DNA of 64,000 nucleotides from Homalodisca vitripennis. Its lineage: Eukaryota > Arthropoda > Insecta > Hemiptera > Cicadellidae. The notes beneath the pieces are model-generated. The model was not told the DNA's origin, did no database searches, and was given only the letters and a program-made list of their open reading frames with translations. Location of the stretch: NCBI RefSeq assembly GCF_021130785.1, contig NW_025776222.1, positions 124,001-188,000 on the forward strand, given 5' to 3'. A program made the translations under genes and the position numbers. How positions within the stretch are numbered: the first letter of the stretch is position 1; each line of letters starts with the position of its first letter. Positions 47,500-57,359 of this stretch are shown piece after piece.

Positions 47500-49375
47500 C
47501 CGTACATCGCCGCTCGCACACCCACAGCAAACCAACAGGGAAGCGCGCGCCCATGGTGGCGAACGGGATGCCGGATCAAAACTAAACTAGGTAAAAAAAA
47601 GAACACCGTGGTCAGCATACTCAGGTTCATTTACTAAGACACAACATAGGCCTATCTAGTCAATATAAATATATAAGTATAGATACTATAAATAAAAAAA
47701 ATAAAAAAAAATAAAAAGTGCCTGCAGTAGTATATTCCTCAAACAATCCTTATCAGGTGCACCTGCATACAAAAAATTAGAAACGCCATAATTTGAAACA
47801 AGAAATGCCAATTCCACCCGGTATCCTTCGGCTAAGGGCGGGCTCCTAATGAAATCCAAAAATAACTAAATAATATCTAAAACTAACTTAAAATTAAATA
47901 ACAAAATATAAACTATATAAATGGCAACAATAACAATAACAAATAAATAAAGAATATGAGCAGGGTATCACAGATGTTGACTAGTAGCAATGTCCATCAT
48001 GGTGGCCGTCCTTCAGCAGAGCGCAAAAGCGAAGGTTCTCTGCGACCACGCATGATGGAGAGATGACAGGAGAAAATCAACTCATCTCCTGGACCCTGAA
48101 ACCAGGTTTCAGCCTAGTACCCTTTTAAAGTTAATAATAATTAATAAATAGTTGCCAAACAATATAGATTTTAATAAAAGTAAAGTTGCCAAAAGTTATC
48201 TATCAAGAATTTTAAGTTAAGTTAAATTACCAAAATTTCAAAATATCACAGACCAATCAATCACTGATAAAAATTAAAATAAACCTTAATATAGAAGCTG
48301 GTAACATTAGAAAACAATAAATAAACAAGATATTCCATTTAAAAGACTAAAACAATAAGTTATAAAGAAATGTATTTGAGGTATACGCAGTAGCCTACCA
48401 TACGTAACAATTTGGTTAAAACATTTTTAAAACAGGCATTTAATGACAAAATTGGCTCAAAATTGGTGAAAAGCAGGGGAAGGGCATCCTGCACTTAAAA
48501 TAAAATTCCCAACTCAAAACAACAACCCCAAAGAAAGTTAGTATGAAAATCCCCTCTGTCACAGAACAAAAATTTAAGGGTTTTACTCTTGGTAAAAAAA
48601 AAAAAATTATTAGAAAAAAAAAACTGATGGCCATAAGTAGCAGCCTATTAACAGGAATCTAAATTTAAAAATTTGATGGCAGAAGGCCTTAAATTAACCA
48701 AGTAGGCTATAAGGGGGAGTTATGGGCTAAAAGACCCGAAGAACGTTACATCTCTCAGAAAGGCTTAAAAATTTAGTAAAATGAACCTTCAGCAGTCTCT
48801 CTGGGTTTGTTTACAAAAACTACATAACAAGTGACACATAACAAACAATATTGGCTGCAGAATAAAAATGAACTGTAACATATACTGGTCCTCACTGAGA
48901 GACAGAAAATTAATTTAAGCCGAATGGAAAGGGTGAAAACTAATAAAAGTGTAAGAGAATTAATTTGAAAGCCAATTTAAAAATTAGTTAACAGCCCGAA
49001 GTACTAAAATTTAATAAAAGGCAAAACTACAATTTGGAAAACCATGTGCTCTTAACCTTCACAGTTTGAAAAATAAAAATAATCACTAAAATTTAAAAGA
49101 AAGCAAAACTTACTCATCAGTGAGGGGCCGTAAACTTAGCCGCACATGTCAGAAGGAGAACAGCTCAGCAAAACTAACAAAAACACTTTATTAAACAAAA
49201 TTTAAACTGAGCTACTCCTAACTTGTACATCACGGCTCGGAGTCTTTGCCACTCTACCGGAAAGGCCAAACGCCTTCAAATGGTCAGTGGCCTCTGCAGC
49301 CAATAAACCACACACACATACACTATATAAAACACACATGAGCCGGGGAGATATAGATATTGAACCGGCTCAGTA
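47500..49375 (-). other. Promoter-like, spliced-looking transcription unit of unknown kind
   Basis: Read on the minus strand: a palindrome-bounded end (TGAGCCGG at 49339 and CCGGCTCA at 49365), a TATATAGTG TATA-like box (49321-49332), an ATTGG (CCAAT) box near 49300, a GC-richer 200-base segment ending at a donor CTGATGA|GTAAGT (49114/49113), AT-rich intron-like DNA, a structured GC-richer patch near 48000, and an acceptor TTCTTTTTTTTACCTAG (exon edge at 47586). A GC-rich segment with GCCACCATGGGCGCGCGC follows. No long reading frame is present. It could be a non-coding RNA gene or the leader of a transposon. The block at 1-720 has the same opening. Confidence 0.35.
47994..48058. other. Strong nested hairpin
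   Basis: Stem parts are CCATCATG with CATGATGG (8 bases), then GTGG with CCAC, then GCAGAG with CTCTGC, and a tip CGC-AAAA-GCG. In total about 21 pairs fall in a 65-base segment, with one large asymmetric internal loop. It lies in the only GC-rich patch of the putative intron of the minus-strand unit. A structured RNA is possible on either strand; it does not look like a classic pre-miRNA because of the internal loop. Confidence 0.55.
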
Positions 49376-49479
49376 TAACCCAAATTTACTCCAGGTTTCT
49401 TATTTTGTGTTGTACATTGACACTTTAGCTGCAATCCGAAAGATTAAAAATTAATTAAAAAACCGGAAGACTCAACATT

Positions 49480-50076
49480 ATTTAAACACTACACATTTTG
49501 TTGTAATGTATGACGTAGTAAATTATTGTTGCATACTTGATATGCGTAATACATAATATTTATGATTAAGTATTGTTCACTGATATATCAATTGAAAGTC
49601 CTGTGATTTATTTAAGACGCTCTCAATTAGGAAATTTCAATTTGTGGCTATGACTTTGATTTTCAAGATACATAAAATGACCGAAAACGTGGACTATTTG
49701 GAAGGATAGGGTAGCTCTTCTTGCACCCTCCGAATTTCTTTATGTTAATTACTTAAAAAGGTAATTTGAGGTACTCAGTATGAGTATAAATATATTTTTA
49801 TTTTAAAGTATAATGCTTACAAATATGTTTTGCTGAACGAGCCGCAAAAATAAAAGTGACTTATAATTAAAACAAAACAAACTGTTTAAATATTTCTGGC
49901 TATATTATACAGAATAAACTATGGTAGTAAAACTATAGAAAGCTCTTATATATTCTAAATAAAGGTATTGCAAATGGTAATGGTTTAAATAATTAATTTT
50001 AATTACAAGTGTTTTTGGCAACTTCCGTACCAATCGATTTTTGGGAAGATATATGTTTTTTATATATGTTTTTTTA
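49480..50076. other. AT-rich filler between the minus-strand unit and mariner element
   Basis: No gene or module island seen and no clear match to the left arm, so it is either diverged arm or inserted DNA. Confidence 0.35.
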
Positions 50077-50078
50077 TA

Positions 50079-50465
50079 CAGGGTGACAATTAAGTCTGGA
50101 ACCTCTTTTTTAATTTTTTAACCACAATAGATAGAAATACCAAAGTTCACACGTGCTTACTGGTGATAGTAACGCACACATCTGCCCAATTACCTACCAG
50201 ATAATCCCTTTGGGGGACGGTCCATAAGGAGTCAGACAAAATTCTTAAATAGCAGCATAGGTCAAGTTTGATATCAAATTAAAGGTCTTACTTAGCAGAG
50301 TACAATGCCGCAAACCGGACTTCAAAAGGTGGATTCATTAAGTAGTTATAGTTATTTGAATTTTAAAACATTTGAACAATGTAAATTATTAAGTACGTAT
50401 TACAAGTAAACACCAATTTTTAAGTACCTGTGATCAAAGTAAGTGTTCAAAATGTTCCCCTCCCA
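50079..50465 (+). repeat. Left terminal inverted repeat of the mariner element
   Basis: Matches 51412-51028 in reverse with few differences (for example TACTTAGCAGAG against TACTTATCAGAG). It includes GGGGGACGGTCC near 50212. Confidence 0.93.
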
Positions 50466-50548
50466 TCATTTGACAATGTAGTAATCGAAGCCAGGAATCA
50501 ATAATTATTAGCAATAACACAACTACTGTTAGAATGTAAAGTGGCAGA

Positions 50549-51062
50549 TTGAGTCATACACAGCATCCACAGAAACTTAACGTTTGGGAAGGTATTATAG
50601 GATATCAAATTATTGGCCCATTATTTATCAATGGTAATGTAAATGGTGACTCTTATCTAGCAATGCTCCAAAATGAGATAATTCCTGCACTACAACATGC
50701 TCTTGGTCGACAATTTCAAAGAATTTATTTTCAACAAGTTGGCGCGCCACCACACTTTGCTCTCCTTGTTAGAGAATACTTGGATACAATATTCCATCAC
50801 AGATGGATTGGAAGACGTGGTGCAGTAGAGTGGCCTGCTCGTTCCCCTGATTAATCTCCGCTGGATTTTTTTCTTTGGGGGATACCTCAAAGATAAAGTT
50901 TATCGTACTAAGCCTCGAGATTTGGCGCACCTAAGAAATCTCATAGTCCAAGAAGCTCAAGATATTCCTCGTGACTACCTTCAAAATGCAGTGGATGGCT
51001 TTTACAACCGCCTAGGATATTGCCAGACGATGGGAGGGGAACATTTTGAACACTTACTTTGA
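50549..51062 (+). pseudogene. mariner-type transposase, N-terminally deleted and mutated
   Basis: The frame SHTQHPQKLNVWEGIIGYQI matches the start of the DDE domain (family: H..KLNVWAGI.G..IIGP). It continues with GPLFINGNVNGDSYLAMLQN, then YFQQVGAPPHF, WIGRRGAVEWPARSPD. The invariant D of the QQDGAP.H box is V here, a lost catalytic residue. A TAA follows SPD (50852). The reading then continues SPLDFFLWG, and an extra G in a run of five (50875) shifts the frame into YLKDKVYRTKPRDLAHLRNL, ending GGEHFEHLL at the TGA inside the right repeat. The helix-turn-helix DNA-binding half is missing. In living relatives the enzyme cuts and pastes at TA sites. Confidence 0.9.
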
Positions 51063-51412
51063 TCACAGGTACTTAAAATTGGTGTTTACTTGTAATACTT
51101 AATAATTTACATTATTCAATTGTTTTAAAATTCAAATAGCTATAACTACTAAATGTATCCACCTTTTGAAGTCCGGTTTGCGGCATTGTACTCTGATAAG
51201 TAAGACCTTTAATTTGATATCAAACTTGACCTATGCTGCTATTTAAGAATTTTATCTGACTCCTTGTGGACCGTCCCCCAAAGGGATTATCTGGTCGGTA
51301 ATTGGGCAGATGTGTGCGTTACTATCACCAGTAAGCACGTGTGAACTTTGGTATTTCTTTCTATTGTGGTTCAAAAATTAAAAAAGAGGTTCCAGACTTA
51401 ATTGTCACCCTG
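51028..51412 (-). repeat. Right terminal inverted repeat of the mariner element
   Basis: Mirror of 50079-50465. Its inner 35 bases hold the transposase C-terminal codons, so both repeats contain GGGAGGGGAACATTTTGAAC, and the left one carries it as non-coding antisense. Confidence 0.93.
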
Positions 51413-51419
51413 TATAATT

Positions 51420-52050
51420 TGCGTCCTCAGAATATTAGTATATTAAACCATCCTAACCAACCTATATATGTTTATGTTACATTTTTTTATTAGCATGTTT
51501 TAACATACTACTTCTGAAGATATTATTAAAAAAGAAAATTAGAAAAATTTCTTGATTGGTAGGAACATCGTAATAGAATATTATATCTTTTTATACGTAG
51601 ATTCAAAGTAAGTAGCTTTTTTATATTTAAATACTATTAACTTAGGATTATTATTGCAACCATATTTAAATATCATAATTACAGCTTTAAATAATCTAAA
51701 AATATACAACAATGTAGGTATAACTTTACATGAGAATGATGACTTTATCTCCAGTTCACCTTCCTCATACGTGTAGCGGTTGAAATCTTATGCTCTTTCA
51801 TACTTTACTCCTGAGATCTGGAGTCAAGTTCGTCTAAAGGGACCCAAAAATAAGCGGCGACGAAAAACTAAAAAGCTCATAAAACCCCCTTCAAAGTTTC
51901 GACATCATGAGCATCCAGATAAGTGCTATATAGGTTAGAAGGGGTATTCCCATTTTATAAAAATGTATTAGAAATACGTAAAATGTCGTATCGAAAACCG
52001 TACTTAAAAGATAATATTTGATCATGTACAACATAGTCAACAATTAATTC
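51420..52050. other. Stretch without a recognised gene
   Basis: A somewhat GC-richer patch at 51765-51930 (CGGCGACGAAAAACTAAAAA) shows no known domain and no left-arm counterpart. Confidence 0.35.
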
Positions 52051-52408
52051 TTTAAAATATGATTTAAAATTGTTTGCAATGTTTTATTTTGAAATATAAC
52101 CACGTCATTTGGAGTTATTTTATAACTGTCCGTATCAAAGTGTATACTTTTGTTTTTATTCTGATTAAATAAGTTATCTTTCCCCATAAAGGCAATGCCC
52201 AGGGGGAGTATTACAAAGTAACCATTCAAAAAAAATCATTATTAAAATAAGTCATAATAATTAACTTATGACATGTATGTGGACGGTTAGATAAGTAAAA
52301 ATGTATTTCTTGTTAGTAGTATCCTTGACATACAAAAGGCAACAAAATATAAAAGAATGAGAAACACATATGAAATATAACAAACCGTTTCCAAACAATC
52401 ATTATTTA

Positions 52409-52867
52409 ATATCCATAGAAACAAAAAAGTTCTGATATTTTAATATTTTTAACATTAAATACTATTGCGAGTATGTTTTAGCATTTCCAAAGTCAAATAA
52501 TTACTACATGTAGTACAATGTGATGGTCAGTAGCTGGACGAGGACCAGGACTTACAAGGCTGATACTTCTATTATTGAGTAATCACAATTTCTCCTAATA
52601 ATGACTCTTGATACCCAAAGTAGTTTACATTTTAGTTTAGTGAGTATTAAATAAAACAAACAAAAAACACTAGATCAGTTTATATGAAACGAAGACCTGA
52701 TTCGAAAGCAAAAAAAAATTGTTATATCTGTTATTTCGTCGGATTTCCCTTTATTTTGCAAAGATTGTCACTGTTCACAAATTTCTTTTCCTTATTGAAA
52801 AGCTACTAAACTTGTGTTTTGGGTTGTTTTAATCCTCTCTGTGCCCAAATCGTGCAGGGAGAATCGG
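52409..52867 (+). repeat. Module M12 (subtype A)
   Basis: ATATCCATAGAAACAAAAAA box (52410), core ACAATGTGATGGTCAGTAGC (52516), GAGGACCAGGACTTACAAGG (52540), ATACCCAAAGTAGTTTACAT (52610), and the hairpin CTCTCTGTGC...GTGCAGGGAG (52834-52860) with a ten-pair stem including G-T pairs and a seven-base loop. It pairs with M1. Confidence 0.85.
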
Positions 52868-53758
52868 GTTCAATCATATGGAAAATTATTAGCAGTTACT
52901 GCAGTTTAGGATCGGTTTATCAAAGTTGATAAAGAATAATTAATTTGTTATGAGAAGGATGTTCTAACGTACGTCTTCCAGCAACTTTATGGATGTTTTG
53001 GTCAGATTAAATATGTAATTTATTTGAAAGTTGCGTATTTGACTAGACTAACATTAATAATACCCAAGTAATTCATGTTATTTTTAAAACTAATGCAACT
53101 TAATACGGTTTCAAAATTTTTTGCAAACGAATAATAATTTAACTTTCTTGTTATGGCAAACTAGACTAAATCATTCAGATACAAAAATGGGTCAGCTGAA
53201 CTTATAAATTGAGTGGACACCATTGTGAAGTAAACCATTACCATAATGACTCTAGTATATAACTTCTTTAGTAATGTGAATTTCTTAACAGTATCAATAA
53301 ATTTTAAAATTTATCAAGGATTTATACTCTTAATTTGTTCTATATTATTAGTCACGTATTACTGATTTTAGTTCTGAGACTAACATTTTAATCACATCAG
53401 GTTACAAAGCATTTATTAATGGTCAGAACAAATACTGATAATTCTGAGCATGTACATACGTGTACTTTCCGTAAGTTTTAAGTCCTTGAATCATTATAGT
53501 TCTATCTAATGACTGTGTTTCCTATTTGTATTACAAAATCTACCTTAAAATATAAAAACTGCTCGGATATTTTTATGCAGTGATAGAAACGCTTCTCGGC
53601 ATGTTGTAAATTCTAAGAGAACGTTCAAGCAATGAGCAATGTGTAAATTACACATATTTGATACTAGGGCGCTGATAAGAAACACCTCTACATTCATACG
53701 CACTGTAGTATTTTTTCTCACATTCCAAGAATCCATTTCCAGTTTTAAATAAATAAAC

Positions 53759-53761
<3 letters not shown>

Positions 53762-53808
<47 letters not shown>
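53762..53808. repeat. (TA)n microsatellite
   Basis: A pure TA run of about 47 bases. An open frame crossing it (53545-53832, minus) is an artefact of the run. Confidence 0.97.
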
Positions 53809-53813
<5 letters not shown>

Positions 53814-56228
53814 TGAGGTCTTTTTTTGCCAAGGAGGCTCTACTATCAAGTTCATGTCTCTAGTTAAGTTCTAAATGTTGGTGAAAGGTGACGGAATTAG
53901 GGACTACAACTGCGAGGGGAATAAAGTTATTGAAGCAGTGCAGTCTTTCGATCTGCTTGTCTTGTGATTTTTAGCCTGCGCTATTGTAGTGGCTGTATAT
54001 CTCCGGGATTAGACCTGGACTAACGTTTGGGGCTGTTGTCTGGTGGTTAAATACTCATCCTTACGTGGGCTGACCTGCATCCTAAGGATAATCTGTCTCG
54101 CAATAACCGGAGGTACCCCAAATGACCCGGTTATTGGCTTAGATGGTTGTCTTAACCTAGATCGTTTCTGTATTGTAATATTAAGGATGATTTTTACTCC
54201 CTTTAGTAGGAAGGGCTTTATCTAATCCTAAGCTAATGAGTTGTTAAATTACCATGCTGATTCAGTATATGGTGTGCTACATATGATTTCAAAAATATCT
54301 CATCGTTTAACCTTTGATCAAGGGTTTTCACAGATCAACGCCATACACGGTGATCCCTTATATTTTCTTCTTATATAAACAATAACCATAACAATAATAT
54401 TCATTACAAATTTTTAAAATTGAGCGTAGCAAGATTTTATTTACAACAAAATTGAAACTGATATTAATTTATGGGAAAATGGTCTCGAATGTTGACATCA
54501 AATTTAATTATATTAATAAAAAATATAAGAAAATTTTAATAATATATACTTTGTACTTTAACACCCTCTTAAAAACTCTTACGAACAGTTTAAATCAGAA
54601 AATTCCTCTTCACGATTTTTAATCTTAAACGCAAACTACAAAATAGCCGTTCGTAAAGGCTTTACAAGCAAAAAGTAGAGTTATTAAGTATTTATCATTA
54701 CATTATAAATTCAAAAAAAGTAGCCCAAATATAAATGTACAAAGATTGAATATCTCGCCCAGCAAGGACAAAGGTTTGTTATGCTTTAAAATAACTTTAG
54801 TTTATGAAAATGTACCTAAATGGTAGTACTCGTATTTTTAAGTTATTACCACAAGAAATTAATACTTAAGTATTGAATCATACCACTATTTTAGTCAATA
54901 AATGAACTGCGTTGTTCATTGTGCTCTTAGATGTACACATAAATGCTAGGATATTTATCATTCCAATATATATTCTGACCTATTATCCATATCTGGCGTT
55001 TACGTGTATCGCGTGTGCATGATACCTTATTTCATAGATAAAAGTCTTTAAACAACATCCTTTAATTGGGACATTGGATCATATAATTAATTTATAAATT
55101 GGAGTCTAATTACTTAATAACTAGATTAGTTAGGTTATAATGATACAACATGTAATACCTTATCTAGATTGATTCAAATCATAATTTGAGATATTATACT
55201 CATTCACGAACTTCCTTTCTTTGAAGGCTTCGTGAGGAATTCATAACTAGCGTATGATTATAAAACAATAAATAGGATTCTCTAACAATGTTTTACTTGA
55301 CACACTTTCATCATATGTCATATGTCGCTTTCATTAATGATATCTCTACTTTGAGGCATTACATTAAATTTATTATAAGGCACTATAGTTTTATTAATTT
55401 ATAAGGAATTTATTGCTATTGTACGATCATGAATTGACGTAGAGTATTATCTTACAATGCGACTTTATTGCCTATTTAGTCACTCGCCTATTAAATAGGT
55501 TTTGTAGAAATGTCCAACAAGCTAACTATAGGGATAGTCAAGATATAATACACAAATTGGTTTAATATGTCATTAGTGCCATCTATATAAATACCATATC
55601 GTACTTGTCATTACTATTTTTATCTTATACGACATTTGATGTTTATTTACTGAAATAAAAAATTTGAATAAATTGCGTTGTGTCATATGGTTAACAGCGA
55701 AACGCTATTTTAAATTTAAATATATGATGAAGTTTTAAAATGAAAAACAATGACATGAAAATGTTTAGGGAATACTTTTTAATACAAATGCGTATATTTT
55801 CTTTGTACCTGAGTAATGGAAATGTCAAATTTAGTTAAATCTGTCCGGTAAGTGTAACGTGAATATTACACATCAAAACATTTTCATTTATAATATAAAT
55901 ATAAATATGATTATTTATGAACTATAGTTATCTTATTTTCTGAAGTATTTTTTTAAATTTCAATGTACACATTACAGAATAATTATCAATAGTATAACAT
56001 CTCATTACGAATAGGGTCCCTGCACATTGTGTTTAAACAATAATCATAACTTTAGTCGGGGGACAATCCTCATTCAAATGTCTTTTATTCACACGTTTGC
56101 CTCCTTAAAGTGTATGTGATTGGGTAATCAGATAACAAGCGTTCTGTTTAGTGTTGGTGGTAGTCGTGACGTCAGCAATACTAGGATAAAGGTGAGACGT
56201 AAGCAGTAGTTTACATAAAATATTATTT

Positions 56229-56653
56229 TATATCCATGGAAACAAGATGGCATTGATATAATTTAATGTTTTTTAATCATTCTAAAGTATTATGTCGCTG
56301 CAATTTTCAAAATTATTCAATTCACAACAAGCCCCGGAACTTTCACTAGGAACACGGCGGGGCAGCCAGAATCAGGACCAGGATAAGGATTTACTTGGAT
56401 AAGTTACTTTCATTCTTTATTAATTAAAATTATTTTACTCCCTGTCTCTCGTTACCCAAAGCAATTTTTGTCCTATTTTTAAAGACTAATAATCACAGCT
56501 CCAAGCACTAGAACTGTTCATCGGTATTGCTAACAGTAATACTAATCAAATATAGTTAACACAATTCATTTTTATGTTTCGTGTAAAAGGTACTAATTTG
56601 TGTTTGGTGTTGTGTTTAATCCTCTCAGTACCCATAGAATACAGGGAGAATCA
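56229..56653 (+). repeat. Module M13 (subtype E)
   Basis: TATCCATGGAAACAAGATGG box (56231), core TTCACTAGGAACACGGCGGG (56342), AATCAGGACCAGGATAAGGA (56370), CGTTACCCAAAGCAATTTTT (56449), ATAATCACAGCTCCAAGCAC (56490), hairpin segment CTCTCAGTACCC...TACAGGGAG (56622-56648). The core's ATGTGATGG reads GGCGGGGCAG here. Confidence 0.8.
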
Positions 56654-56719
56654 GTTATCATTATTTCATTGAAGATACGCTCATCCAAATATTTTGGGAA
56701 TTTTCAAATCGTTTTATTA

Positions 56720-57001
56720 AAAAAAATATTTATATCCGTTTACGTGAAACCTTTTTCAACTTTACTGTCTTATGGAAATGTTTGTAGAATTTCTATAAAG
56801 CAAGTAATAAAGTGAAATTAGTTAATTCTTTTAATTTAATACTCGTATATGAAAACGATAAAAAAAATATTTATATCCGTTTACGTGAAACCTTTTTCAA
56901 CTTTACTGTCTTATGGAAATGTTTGTAGAATTTCTATAAAGCAAGTAATAAAGTGAAATTAGTTAATTCTTTTAATTTAATACTCGTATATGAAAACGAT
57001 A
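56720..57001 (+). repeat. Recent 141-bp tandem duplication
   Basis: Two units (56720-56860 and 56861-57001) appear identical at every base: each holds TTATATCCGTTTACGTGAAA, CTTATGGAAATGTTTGTAG and ACTCGTATATGAAAACGAT. Identity in an otherwise diverged block shows a recent event or an assembly artefact. Confidence 0.95.
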
Positions 57002-57359
57002 ACATTTTTTTCATTAGTAAAAGGTAATAATTTTTATTCAGTTCCAAAACATTGTGCACACAAATATGTGCTAGAAGTTTTAACTCATTCTATTAGTTAC
57101 TGAAATTCACGCCAGATTTCTCTTCCACAGTACAATAGGAAATAAAGGGTCTATTAAAATTATCCAGTGTTATCAATGTCTAATTAAAGTTCTATGTTAC
57201 ATTTAAATATTGAATGCTATCTTTATACCTAATAATAATTTAATTTCTACTTCATGATTAAATATAAATATATCGTTTTGGAGAATAACGCTTGAGCTAG
57301 AATCGACGGGACACCCTGCTGGATTGAACCATTGCCTGAATAACCGAATCACACATCTT

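Larger units (their letters stand above)
50079..51412 (+). mobile_element. Tc1/mariner-type element with long inverted repeats
   Basis: Starts CAGGGTGACAATTAAGTCTG and ends in its reverse complement, flanked on each side by TA (50077-50078 and 51413-51414), the normal mariner target duplication. The terminal inverted repeats are about 385 bases long (50079-50465 and 51028-51412), far longer than the roughly 28 bases of classic mariners, and nearly identical. They carry the last codons of the transposase. Between them is a damaged transposase lacking its N-terminal half, so the copy is non-autonomous. It sits in the right arm and has no counterpart in the left arm, so it arrived after the duplication. 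Confidence 0.93.
43430..54680 (-). repeat. Right arm of large inverted duplication
   Basis: Reverse-complement partner of 735-8925. It is about 3 kb longer because DNA between about 47130 and 52050 has little or no counterpart in the left arm; that gap holds the spliced-looking minus-strand unit and the mariner element. The outer end (54650) and inner end (43430) are where by-eye similarity stops. Modules M11 and M12 lie in it on the plus strand, as expected for a mirror image of M2 and M1. Confidence 0.8.
55190..57210 (+). repeat. Direct duplication partner of 24110-25990 (subtype E block)
   Basis: Begins TACTCATTCACGAACTTCC (55198), has TTTATTCACACGTTTGCCTC (56087) and AGTCGTGACGTCAGC (56162), runs through M13 and the 141-base tandem duplication, and ends near CACGCCAGATTTCTC (57110). 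Confidence 0.75.

Noticed and set aside
53545..53832. 95-codon minus-strand frame
   Set aside because: About a quarter of it is an Ile-Tyr run from the TA microsatellite.
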